Below are positions 7,915 to 15,412 of a stretch of DNA of 17,363 nucleotides, piece by piece. The translations under genes and the position numbers were made by a program. The first letter of the stretch is position 1. Each line of letters begins with the position of its first letter. A model generated the notes under the pieces. That model saw only the letters and a list, made by a program, of their open reading frames with translations. It did no database searches and was not told the origin of the DNA. Source of the stretch: JBBRZF01 sp038236965 (lineage in GTDB: Bacteria > Acidobacteriota > Terriglobia > Terriglobales > Acidobacteriaceae); assembly GCA_038236965.1 (NCBI GenBank), contig JBBRZF010000061.1:1-17363 (forward strand), written 5' to 3'.

Positions 7915-8919
7915 TCACAGTAGTCCGATGGCTCGCAACTCTTCGATTGGTTCCTGGAATGAGCAGGAACCGAAGGACGCGGCAAAGCTGCGCCGCGTTT
8001 CGTGCAACAGTTCGGTGGAAATGTGGAATTCAAGTTTTTCGCGAACCAGTACCGTCACGCCCTCGTCTCCAAACACAAATCGTTCGGATGAGTTCGTCTC
8101 CAGCACGGCTGCAACGTCCGCCTCCGAAGCTCCGCCTCGCGCGATCCCCGCAGCGACGAACAGATTCAGGAATCCATGCATCGTGCCGGAGGCGCTGTCC
8201 CTTTCGGAGGTGAAGGGCTTAACGCAGCGCACCGGATGGTGCAGTCCGGCGGTGGCTTTGAATGCGACCTTGTCGGTAGCGCAAGTGACCAGGAACCTCG
8301 CCAACTCCCCTGCCGGCGGAAACATCGTTTCGTCCAATCCTCCGGTACGGACTTTTGCGTAGGCGTTCGCCAGTTTCACGCCTTCCAGCATTTCCACGGG
8401 ATCGACCGCAGTGGGCACCTCGATGTAGAGCATCATGGAGCGGTCGATGTATTCGCGCGCACGGCGGATATCGTCCAGCGACGACGCCTTCATTTCCAGC
8501 GAATCGATCATCGCGCGGCCATCGAACATCTGGTTGAAGTTTCTCACCATCGCCAGGTCGCCCAGCAGGTTCGGTCCCAGGATGCCGCTTATCTTCCACA
8601 GCGTTTGTTCCCCGCCAACCTGCTCGATGACTTCACCCAGTTCGCCCAGACGCGTTGCGGGAACGATGAAACGCCCCAGTATCCACGAGTGTTCGACCTG
8701 TCTGTAGGCCAGAAAGTTTTCAACCGCCGCTTTCATATCCAGCCCTGCGGGCGGGAACAGGCCCGCATAATCGATCAGGTGCTGCGTCAACGTGCGTAGC
8801 GATTGCGATGGCTTGCCGCTCGGGGACGCCACCGCAGCGCGCCCAAGCGCCTGCGCGCCCGCAATGTTCGCCAGTGTGCTGGCCATGGTCCAGTTACGTG
8901 TTCTCGTTCGATTGGGCAT
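7915..8919 (-). CDS. Uncharacterised conserved protein of the tyrosine-catabolism operon
   Basis: No function can be assigned. The 334-residue protein lacks signal peptide and membrane helices. It shows patches that look conserved: YAGLFPP (51-57), YIEVP (165-169), KVRTGG (189-194), FKATAGLHHPVR (220-231) and MHGFLNLF (247-254). Strands ending in charged loops in this pattern are compatible with a TIM-barrel fold, but I cannot prove it. I have the impression that related proteins accompany fumarylacetoacetase in Acidobacteriota. It starts 6 nt after hmgA and ends 31 nt before fahA, the slot where a maleylacetoacetate isomerase would be useful. The start is ambiguous: ATG at 8919 (poor ribosome site) or ATG at 8886 (GGA upstream, 323 residues). 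The reading frame is intact and the gene is clearly in the operon. Confidence 0.85.
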   Translation of the reverse strand: MPNRTRTRNWTMASTLANIAGAQALGRAAVASPSGKPSQSLRTLTQHLIDYAGLFPPAGLDMKAAVENFLAYRQVEHSWILGRFIVPATRLGELGEVIEQVGGEQTLWKISGILGPNLLGDLAMVRNFNQMFDGRAMIDSLEMKASSLDDIRRAREYIDRSMMLYIEVPTAVDPVEMLEGVKLANAYAKVRTGGLDETMFPPAGELARFLVTCATDKVAFKATAGLHHPVRCVKPFTSERDSASGTMHGFLNLFVAAGIARGGASEADVAAVLETNSSERFVFGDEGVTVLVREKLEFHISTELLHETRRSFAASFGSCSFQEPIEELRAIGLL

Positions 8920-8925
8920 AGGGAT

Positions 8926-10218
8926 CTACTTATTATTAGGATCGAAATGTTTCTTCAGGTCCTGCCAACAGGTGTAGTACTCGTGCTGCAGCTCGGCCGT
9001 TTCTGTTGCGAATTTCGTGGGTCGGCACACGAAACGCGTCTCGAACATGAAGGCCATTGTGTCTCCAAGGAATTGCGGAGTAAGTTCCGCATTCGCAGCC
9101 TTCTCGAAGCTGGCCGCATCCGGGCCATGACCGCTCATGCAGTTATGCAGGCTCGCGCCGCCGGGCATGAAGCCTTCGGCCTTCGCGTCGTACTCGCCCC
9201 TTATCAATCCCATGAACTCGTTCATGAAATTGCGATGAAACCACGGCGGACGGAATGTATGTTCCGCAACCATCCAGCGCGGGGGAAAGATGACGAAGTC
9301 GCAATTCGCTGTCCCCGGAATTTCCGAAGGTGATGTAAGCACGGTATAGATGGAAGGGTCGGGATGGTCGAAGGTGACGGAGTTGATGCAGTTAAAATTC
9401 GCGAGGTCATATTTGTAAGGCGCGTAATTTCCGTGCCACGAGACAACGTCCAGCGGCGAATGGTCGAAGTCCGCCTCCCACAAGCGCCCCATGAATTTCG
9501 ATACCACCTTCATCGCGCCTTCGCGGTCCTCGTACGCCGCGACCGGAGTCAGGAAATCACGAGCATTCGCCAAGCCGTTTGCGCCGATGGGCCCCAGGTC
9601 CGGCGGACGGAAAAGTCCACCATAGTTTTCGCAAACGTATCCGCGCGCTTCCTTGTCCAACAACTCAACGCGAAACTTGATCCCCCGCTGTAGGACGCAT
9701 ATCTCGCCCGGCTTCAGGTCGATGCGGCCCATCTCCGTGTGCACGACGAGCGCGCCCAGTTGCGGCACAAGCAGTAATTCACCATCGGCGTCGTAGAAAT
9801 AACGATCCTCCATCGAGCGATTGGCAACGTACACATGGATGGCCACGCCCGATTGCATCGACGCGTCGCCGCCACCCGCGATCGTCGTGAAGCCATCAAC
9901 AAAATCGGTCGGCTCTTTCGGGATCGTAAACGGACTCCAGCGCAACTGGTTCGGCGAAGTAGGAACTTCGTCGAACGGTGTGCTCCGCAGGAAACGGTTT
10001 TCGATGGAACGATACGGCGGGTGCATCACCGAAGGACGTATTCTGTACAGCCATGTCCGTCGATTCGCCGCACGTGGCGCAGTGAACGGCGTCCCGCTCA
10101 GCTGTTCCGCGTAGAGCCCGAACGGAACCTTCTGCGGCGAGTTCTGGCCGCGCGGCAACGCCCCGGCCAATGCCTCGGTTGCAAACTCGTTTCCGAAACC
10201 GCTCATGTACTCAGCCAT
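8926..10218 (-). CDS. hmgA: Homogentisate 1,2-dioxygenase
   Basis: Fe(II) ring-cleaving dioxygenase that opens homogentisate to 4-maleylacetoacetate. The 430-residue product begins YMSGFGNEF, the family N-terminus. The three iron ligands are H328 (PPWFHRN), E334 (MNEFMG) and H364 (MSGHGPD), spaced 6 and 30 residues apart exactly as human H335, E341 and H371. The start at 10218 has GAGG about 8 bases upstream; ATG at 10206 is a possible alternative. It follows hppD by 49 nt and precedes the uncharacterised gene by 6 nt. Length and motifs indicate a complete enzyme. Confidence 0.97.
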   Translation of the reverse strand: MAEYMSGFGNEFATEALAGALPRGQNSPQKVPFGLYAEQLSGTPFTAPRAANRRTWLYRIRPSVMHPPYRSIENRFLRSTPFDEVPTSPNQLRWSPFTIPKEPTDFVDGFTTIAGGGDASMQSGVAIHVYVANRSMEDRYFYDADGELLLVPQLGALVVHTEMGRIDLKPGEICVLQRGIKFRVELLDKEARGYVCENYGGLFRPPDLGPIGANGLANARDFLTPVAAYEDREGAMKVVSKFMGRLWEADFDHSPLDVVSWHGNYAPYKYDLANFNCINSVTFDHPDPSIYTVLTSPSEIPGTANCDFVIFPPRWMVAEHTFRPPWFHRNFMNEFMGLIRGEYDAKAEGFMPGGASLHNCMSGHGPDAASFEKAANAELTPQFLGDTMAFMFETRFVCRPTKFATETAELQHEYYTCWQDLKKHFDPNNK

Positions 10219-10267
10219 GCACCACCCTCATCCGTTCGATTTGACCGCTGTGGACTACCTGGCCTTT

Positions 10268-11353
10268 TTACAGATTTCCTCTGCGCGACTGTTCCAGTTC
10301 CAGGGCCTGGAAGAGCGCCTGGAAATTTCCTTTGCCAAAGCCTCGGCTGCCCTTGCGCTGAATGATCTCGAAGAAAACCGTCGGGCGGTCCTGCACGGGA
10401 CGGCTGAATATCTGTAGCAGATATCCTTCTTCATCGCGGTCCACAAGGACGCCAAGCATACGGATCGTGTCGATCGATTCCTCGATGTCGCCAACGCGTT
10501 CCTTCAGTTTCGCGTAGTACGACTCCGGCACGCGCAGGAACTCCACGCCGTTCGCCTGTAGCTTGCTTACCGTGTCCAGCACGTCCGTGGTCAGCAACGC
10601 GATGTGCTGTGCGCCCGGCCCCTTGTAGGCTTGCAGGTATTCGTCGATCTGGCTCTTGCGTTTTCCCGGCGCAGGCTCGTTGATCGGGAACTTCACGGAA
10701 TACGACCCATCGCTCATCACAATGCTCATCAGCGCGCTGTATTCAGTGGAGATATCCTTATCGTCGAAGGTGATGTAGCGGTGGAACCCGAAAACATTCT
10801 TGTAGAAGTCGGCCCACTCGTTCATCTTCCCCAGTTCCACGTTGCCCACGATGTGGTCCACGCGCAGGATGCCGACTTCTTCGCCGGGAACCTCCGCCGC
10901 AGCGTAGCCCGGCAGAAACGCTCCCTTGTAATCCTTGCAGGAGATCAGCGAATGAATGGTGTCGCCGTAGGTATGCACCGCCGCGCGACGGACTTTTCCG
11001 TGCTCGTCTTCGAGCGTGTGCGGTTCCATCGCCGGATTGGCGCCGCGACGTACCGCTTCTTCGAAGGCGAAATCCGCGTCTTCCACCTGCAACGCGATGT
11101 CCTTAACGCCGTCGCCGTGCTTCTTCAGGTGCTCGGCCACTTCGTGGTTTGGATTTTGCGCCGTGGTCACCACAAAAGTCGTCTTGTTCTGGCGCAGCAC
11201 ATACGATGCCAGCTCGCGGTTCCCGGTCTCTAACCCGGAGTACGCAACCTGCGAAAAGCCAAAGCCTTTGCGATAGAAGAATGCAGACTGTTTGGCGTTG
11301 CCCACCCAGAACTCGACGTGGTGGACCCGCTTCAACTTAAGAGGGTTCTCCAT
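10268..11353 (-). CDS. hppD: 4-Hydroxyphenylpyruvate dioxygenase
   Basis: Fe(II) enzyme that converts 4-hydroxyphenylpyruvate and oxygen to homogentisate and CO2, the entry step of this operon. The 361-residue product consists of two vicinal-oxygen-chelate halves. The iron ligands are visible as H167 (RVDHIVGNV), H250 (GAQHIALLT) and E329 (VFFEIIQRKG), and the C-terminal gate helix region GSRGFGKGNF is at 335-344. The ATG at 11353 has GGGAG 8 bases upstream; a GTG three codons earlier is less likely. It is the first gene of the operon. Upstream are a terminator hairpin (11400-11421) and the peroxiredoxin remnant; I found no convincing promoter. Confidence 0.97.
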   Translation of the reverse strand: MENPLKLKRVHHVEFWVGNAKQSAFFYRKGFGFSQVAYSGLETGNRELASYVLRQNKTTFVVTTAQNPNHEVAEHLKKHGDGVKDIALQVEDADFAFEEAVRRGANPAMEPHTLEDEHGKVRRAAVHTYGDTIHSLISCKDYKGAFLPGYAAAEVPGEEVGILRVDHIVGNVELGKMNEWADFYKNVFGFHRYITFDDKDISTEYSALMSIVMSDGSYSVKFPINEPAPGKRKSQIDEYLQAYKGPGAQHIALLTTDVLDTVSKLQANGVEFLRVPESYYAKLKERVGDIEESIDTIRMLGVLVDRDEEGYLLQIFSRPVQDRPTVFFEIIQRKGSRGFGKGNFQALFQALELEQSRRGNL

Positions 11354-11389
11354 ATTCCTCACTCCCGTTGCGAATATTTTAAACGGAGG

Positions 11390-11421
11390 GCAAAATCAAG
11401 GGCGAGCACGTCCGCTCGCCC
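11390..11421 (-). terminator. Terminator hairpin between the peroxiredoxin remnant and hppD
   Basis: GGGCGAGC (11400-11407) and GCTCGCCC (11414-11421) form a perfect 8-bp stem with a 6-base loop. On the minus strand it is followed by TTGATTTTG, a moderate T-rich tract. It would end peroxiredoxin transcripts before hppD. If the hppD promoter lies further upstream, the hairpin would instead be in the hppD leader and could attenuate it. Confidence 0.6.
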
Positions 11422-11443
11422 CTTGGAACTTAGATGCATTTAC

Positions 11444-11460
11444 TTTCGAACCGTTTCGAA
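11444..11460. repeat. Paired TTTCGAA motifs one helical turn apart
   Basis: TTTCGAA occurs at 11444-11450 and again at 11454-11460, so the copies are 10 bases apart and each contains the palindrome TTCGAA. The pair lies just after the peroxiredoxin stop and about 90 nt upstream of hppD. Same-face spacing would suit a dimeric or cooperative regulator. No function is shown. Confidence 0.3.
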
Positions 11461-11463
11461 AAC

Positions 11464-11658
11464 CTATTCTTTCAACTTCCTGCGTTCGCAGGCGTCCACG
11501 ACTTTCGTCGGGTCAAGCGCTTCTTTGTCCATGTGCATCTCGGCAACCTTACCCGATTTATCGATCAGGTAGGTCACTCGTCGCGCCGCTTTATACGACG
11601 GATTGTAAATGCCATACGCTTTGGTCGTGTCGCCGCCCCAATCGCTCAGGACAGGAAG
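11464..11658 (-). pseudogene. Peroxiredoxin (AhpC/TSA-type), C-terminal fragment only
   Basis: The minus strand codes for 64 residues ending in a TAG at 11464. They contain LPVLSDWGG, KAYGIYNPSYKAARRVTYLI and DKSGKV, which match the C-terminal third of thiol peroxidases of the AhpC/TSA/Bcp group. The thioredoxin-fold N-terminal part and the peroxidatic cysteine are missing. Homology stops at about 11652-11658, where plus-strand antitoxin sequence begins. No start codon or ribosome site fits this fragment. It is therefore a gene cut by the island junction, in the same orientation as hppD and originally just upstream of it. Confidence 0.85.
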
Positions 11659-11858
11659 CCGCCGACGTGCTCAACGTCTCGCGCCCCTTCCTCGTTCAGT
11701 TGCTGGAAAAAGGTGAGATGCCCTTCCACAAGATCGGCACCCATCGCCGCGTGCGCTACCAGGATGTGATCTCGTACAAGAAGCGCATCGATACCGAACG
11801 CCGCAAAGCTCTGGAGGAATTGGCGGCAGAGGCGCAAGAACTCGGTATGGGGTACTGA
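11652..11858 (+). pseudogene. Excisionase-family HTH antitoxin, 5' end missing
   Basis: The 68 codons to the TGA at 11856 begin QEAADVLNVSRPFL, continue GEMPFHKIGTHRR and end in a charged helix. This is the MerR/excisionase-type DNA-binding domain plus C-terminus of antitoxins paired with PIN-domain toxins. In intact antitoxins of this kind, about half of the protein precedes this point. Here the sequence upstream is the antisense of a peroxiredoxin gene and offers no start codon in context. The promoter and N-terminal half were lost at the junction. It ends 4 nt before the PIN gene, the usual arrangement of such pairs. Confidence 0.82.
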
Positions 11859-11862
11859 TTGG

Positions 11863-12406
11863 ATGAGTTCACATTTCACGGTCGTCTATGACGCCTGCAC
11901 CCTCTATCCGGCACCGCTGCGTGATTTACTGATGCATCTGGCGTTGCATGATTCACGATGAGTGGATACGTAATGTCCACGCAAATCGCCCCGATCTCAG
12001 TCTTGAGCGTCTGGAGCGGACGCGCGCTCACATGAATCATGCGGTGCGCGACTGTGTCGTCACCGGCTTCGAGTACATGATCCCGTCGATCAACCTGCCT
12101 GACCCGGACGACCGGCACGTAGTGGCGGCGGCCATTCATTCCGGAGCCAGTCTGATCATCACGTTCAACCTGAAAGACTTTCCCGACGAGGCGATCAAGC
12201 CTTACAACCTTGCCGCCCAGCACCCGGACGATTTCATCGTTGATCTGCTGGATCTGCATCCAGCTGGCGTTCTGGAAGCAGCGGCCAGTCACCGGCGGTC
12301 ATTGAAATCGCCGCCCAAAACGGCAGACGAATACCTGGACACCTTGCTCGCGCAAGGTTTGACTCAATCGGTGGCGGTGATGCGCCAATGGACTGTGGCC
12401 ATGTAA
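11863..12406 (+). pseudogene. PIN-domain toxin broken by an internal deletion and frameshift
   Basis: PIN toxins are Mg-dependent RNases. The first frame (ATG 11863) gives VVYDACTLYPAPLRDLLMHLAL, with the first catalytic aspartate, and stops at 11961. The remainder lies in the next frame, from IHDEWIRN at about 11951 to the TAA at 12404. It includes LPDPDDRHVVAAA and ITFNLKDFP, the later catalytic region. Compared with the family as I know it, a stretch of about 10-12 residues between LAL and IHDEW is missing and the frame is shifted. That implies a small deletion near 11945. No full-length toxin can be made without frameshifting. With the antitoxin also truncated, the pair is dead. Confidence 0.82.
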
Positions 12407-12425
12407 AAGGCCGAAGGGAGAATTC

Positions 12426-14678
12426 ATGGGCAAAAAGACCCTCGCAAACGTGCATTGCCTTCTTGATCTGATTGAGAAGGCCCCGGTTTCGGTACTCAAG
12501 ACCTTCAGTGGACTTGCGGAATGTCAGGGCTTGGCCAGAGGTTTCGACTGGTCGCAAGATGAGACTTCCTTGTGTGCCAGCCTGCTGGAGCACATCAAGC
12601 ATTTGCGCAAGGAGCAACGCGACCCCGCCGAGCGCGAGGCGCTGCGTGTACTGCGGCTGACTTCACCTCGCGGTGCGGCGATTCTCTCCACCGTTGCCGA
12701 CCAACTGAGCGACACCGATCTTCAGGAAATTTTCACGGCTCAGGCCGGAGGCGAGTTTGGGCGTTCAGTCTGGATGCGCACCCACTCTGACGACAGCGCC
12801 CGCCTGTTCGATGTGGCCGAGACCATCCTGAACACCGGTGACATTCGTGGTAACAAGCGTTTGTACGATGCTTTCGACGTACCAAGCGACGACGAGCCGC
12901 CACCGTTCATCTGGAACGACACCATCAAGAAAGAACTGGAGACGCAGCTCACCAAGGTGATGCGGCTGGCAGAGCAGTGCGAGCTGGTCTACGTCCAGAT
13001 GCTCGACAAAGAGAAAAACGGCGACAGCAAAACGATTCACTTTCTGGTGGTGCGCTTCGCCGGTGATCAGGTATCTGCTGTTCAGATGGTGAACCGCAAT
13101 CGCAAGAGCTTTTTCTATTTCCCGGCGCGTGACGCCACGCTGGTCTACGCACCAGATCGCAAGATGGTCGAGGTCTACGCCCATACGTTGTCCACCAGAG
13201 CACCATTGGCGGATGTGCTGTCAAAGCACGGCTTCAAAATGCCCTTGTCGAATCGGCCACTGAACCGTTCGCGCTACGACTTGTCCCCGTTCGCACAACC
13301 GCTGAAAGACCTCAAGCCCCGCATTGACGACGCCAAAGTTGAACGGCTCTACCTGACCGAAGCCAAGGCACTGCTGCACCACGCCACCGATGCCGTGTCT
13401 TTGCACATCGACAGCGGCGTCGATTTGCAAGATGTAATCGGCGGACGCTGGAGCGATCATCCGTTTTCGCAGCCGGGAGCCATCCTTGGTGTGACACTGG
13501 TGGCCGAACTGGTTCTGGACGGAGAGAAGGTTGAAACTCCGCTATCCATCGTACTGGCAGAGCCGGGACGTTGCAGTCTGCAGGGTGAACGCGACCCTCG
13601 TATGCGCAAAATTGGCATCCAGCTCCTCGAAGCACTGGGTGTGCTAAAGCCCTTACACCCCGGATCAGGTGTAGACGATCCTGCCTTTGTCATACAGGTT
13701 GCGCGACTACTGGAGCACGCGACAAGTCCGATGGATGGCTTTGCGCTGCACCATCTCGGTATCGATATTGATCGCTTCGCGGATGAAGGCATCATCATCG
13801 AGGGTGACCGCATCACCGAGAAGGTCATGGAGTCAGCCGAAGGCGAGCGCTTTTCAGTCAAACTGGAACGTTGCACAGACCCCAATCAAGTTCAATACCG
13901 AGACCCGCTGACGGGTAATAACGTGGTCTTGTCTGCCAAGCACGCGCGGCGCTGGAAAGTTGACCTCAACTGGTTGCGCGAGGAGATCATCACCGCACTG
14001 GGCTCCTCTTTGCAGGGGCTTCGCGGCAAGCACCTTGATGAAGATCCGGTATTCCTCGGCGAGGTTGATATCGACGGGCATGCCGTTGCGCTGTACTTCG
14101 CCGCCAGAATGTCAAAAGACCGGCAATACGCCAAAGTGGATGCCGCGCTTCGGCTGCGGCCGCGCGCCGCACCGGGAATTGTGCTGACCACGGCCTCGGT
14201 GCCATTTTCGTTCGCGGGAACGAACGTGATCATCGCCATAGGAGATGTGCTGGTTTCGGGGCAGTCGGCAACGGTTATCGATGACGCACGACTCAAAGTC
14301 GCATACCGGCATGGCCAATTGGCCGCTATTGGTGGGGCATCGATCAGCATCAAAGTGTCGGCGGACGGCTATTCAGCGGTGCTCAGTATTCCGGGTAAGG
14401 CTCCTTGGCGCGTAACGAGCAAGAACAAGGTCGCTGTGTTGCAACGGTTGGTTGAGGCATTCGCTGCAGGGACGCCTCACGTGAACACGAAAAAATTGAT
14501 GGACGGCACCAATTACGCTTCGCCCGCGAACCTGTTCCCGAAAACGTCGCCTTGGCGAAAGTACATGATGAAGGTTGCCGGGGCCCAAGCTTGGCAACTG
14601 AGCCTGCCAATGCTCGATGATCCGGTTGATGACGGCGAGATTGAGATCGAAGCCGAGGAAGATGTGTTGACCGGCTGA
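12426..14678 (+). CDS. 750-residue protein of unknown function (island cargo)
   Basis: I do not recognise a domain. The ATG at 12426 has a good AGGGAG site upstream and lies 19 nt after the toxin remnant. The frame is intact over 750 codons. The first 125 residues look helical and charged, with a segment SPRGAAILSTVADQLSD. The middle is mixed alpha/beta, with SFFYFPARDATLVYAP near residue 225. The C-terminal third is rich in beta-strand patterns, and the protein ends in an acidic tail (EIEIEAEED). There is no signal peptide, membrane helix, Walker motif, HTH or nuclease motif that I can identify. Its place between a toxin-antitoxin pair and a recombinase cassette is typical of cargo genes, including defence genes. 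That is only context. Confidence 0.88.
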   Translation: MGKKTLANVHCLLDLIEKAPVSVLKTFSGLAECQGLARGFDWSQDETSLCASLLEHIKHLRKEQRDPAEREALRVLRLTSPRGAAILSTVADQLSDTDLQEIFTAQAGGEFGRSVWMRTHSDDSARLFDVAETILNTGDIRGNKRLYDAFDVPSDDEPPPFIWNDTIKKELETQLTKVMRLAEQCELVYVQMLDKEKNGDSKTIHFLVVRFAGDQVSAVQMVNRNRKSFFYFPARDATLVYAPDRKMVEVYAHTLSTRAPLADVLSKHGFKMPLSNRPLNRSRYDLSPFAQPLKDLKPRIDDAKVERLYLTEAKALLHHATDAVSLHIDSGVDLQDVIGGRWSDHPFSQPGAILGVTLVAELVLDGEKVETPLSIVLAEPGRCSLQGERDPRMRKIGIQLLEALGVLKPLHPGSGVDDPAFVIQVARLLEHATSPMDGFALHHLGIDIDRFADEGIIIEGDRITEKVMESAEGERFSVKLERCTDPNQVQYRDPLTGNNVVLSAKHARRWKVDLNWLREEIITALGSSLQGLRGKHLDEDPVFLGEVDIDGHAVALYFAARMSKDRQYAKVDAALRLRPRAAPGIVLTTASVPFSFAGTNVIIAIGDVLVSGQSATVIDDARLKVAYRHGQLAAIGGASISIKVSADGYSAVLSIPGKAPWRVTSKNKVAVLQRLVEAFAAGTPHVNTKKLMDGTNYASPANLFPKTSPWRKYMMKVAGAQAWQLSLPMLDDPVDDGEIEIEAEEDVLTG

Positions 14679-14765
14679 GATTGATCCCGCTATTACCCTG
14701 CGTTGCCATCCTGTTCGGAGGATTGGTTTCATCATTTGTGACAGTTGCCATTCCCCGGAGCCGTC

Positions 14766-14957
14766 ATGAAGAACATCGAACTTACCTCGCCGACCACGAT
14801 GTCGGCGACCGCACGGGCGGCAGAGATCACCTCGATCCTGGCCGCCGCCATCATCCGAACCCAGTTCGCGCAGGCTGAGAAACAAAGAGAGTTTGACCTT
14901 GGCTTCCTGCCCGACCAGCGCGTTCATACAACCCCCTATCAACAGGAGAAGTTGTGA
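14766..14957 (+). CDS. Small 63-residue protein upstream of the DUF2924 gene
   Basis: The ATG at 14766 has a GGAG site about 6 bases upstream. The product contains a hydrophobic-alanine stretch, RAAEITSILAAAIIRTQF, and ends in a polar tail (DQRVHTTPYQQEKL). Its TGA overlaps the ATG of the DUF2924 gene (TGATG), so the two are translationally coupled, which supports it as real. My impression is that similar short proteins precede DUF2924 genes in related elements. No function can be given. The 87 nt before it, after the 750-aa gene, shows no clear promoter or terminator. Confidence 0.7.
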   Translation: MKNIELTSPTTMSATARAAEITSILAAAIIRTQFAQAEKQREFDLGFLPDQRVHTTPYQQEKL

Positions 14958-15412
14958 TGAACGAAGCAAAATCATCGGTCGCCGCCCAAGTGGCTGCGCT
15001 GCCGAGCCTGCCGATCAAGGAGCTCTGGATGCTCTGGGATCGGTTTTTTCCAAAACGCCCCGAGCGGCCAAACCGCGACTACCTTGAGTCACGAGTCGCC
15101 TACAAACTGCAGGAACAAGCCTTTGGCGGTCTGTCGCCTGACACGCGGCGACGGCTGGCCAACATCGGCATCCGCCACTCGAAGATCAAGGAGCGCCGCA
15201 AGTCACGCGACATCCACTTAGCACCCGGAACGGTGCTGGTGCGTGAATGGCGTGAGCGCGATCACAAGGTCACCGTGACCGCCGAAGGCACGTTTGAGTA
15301 CGAGGGTCGCTTCTTCAAGAGTTTGTCGGCGGTCGCCCGGCACATCGCGGGTACGCCTTGGTCAGGGCCGCTGTTTTTCGGCCTGCGCCACGACAAGGAT
15401 ATCTACGAATGA
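14957..15412 (+). CDS. DUF2924 domain protein
   Basis: A 151-residue protein of the DUF2924 family, which typically lies next to serine recombinases in phage-like elements and has no proven function. Recognisable parts are LWDRFFPKRPERPNRDYLESRVAYKLQE-like sequence near residues 27-54 (read as separate motifs WDRFF and RPNRDYL), APGTVLVREW near residue 90, and the C-terminal YEGRFFKSLSAVARHIAG then WSGPLFFGL. The ATG at 14957 has AGGAG 8 bases upstream; a GTG at 14954 is also possible. The stop overlaps the recombinase start by 4 nt (ATGA). A role as accessory factor to the recombinase is a guess from this constant pairing. Confidence 0.9.
   Translation: MNEAKSSVAAQVAALPSLPIKELWMLWDRFFPKRPERPNRDYLESRVAYKLQEQAFGGLSPDTRRRLANIGIRHSKIKERRKSRDIHLAPGTVLVREWRERDHKVTVTAEGTFEYEGRFFKSLSAVARHIAGTPWSGPLFFGLRHDKDIYE

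Noticed and set aside
11371..11399. Possible hppD promoter TTGATT-17-TATTCG on the minus strand
   Set aside because: The -10 box is a poor match and the start would fall on the ribosome site at 11362-11366, leaving almost no leader.
11318..11769. Plus-strand frames of 84 and 111 codons across the peroxiredoxin remnant
   Set aside because: They are antisense to the peroxiredoxin fragment or out of frame with the antitoxin fragment, and have no ribosome site.
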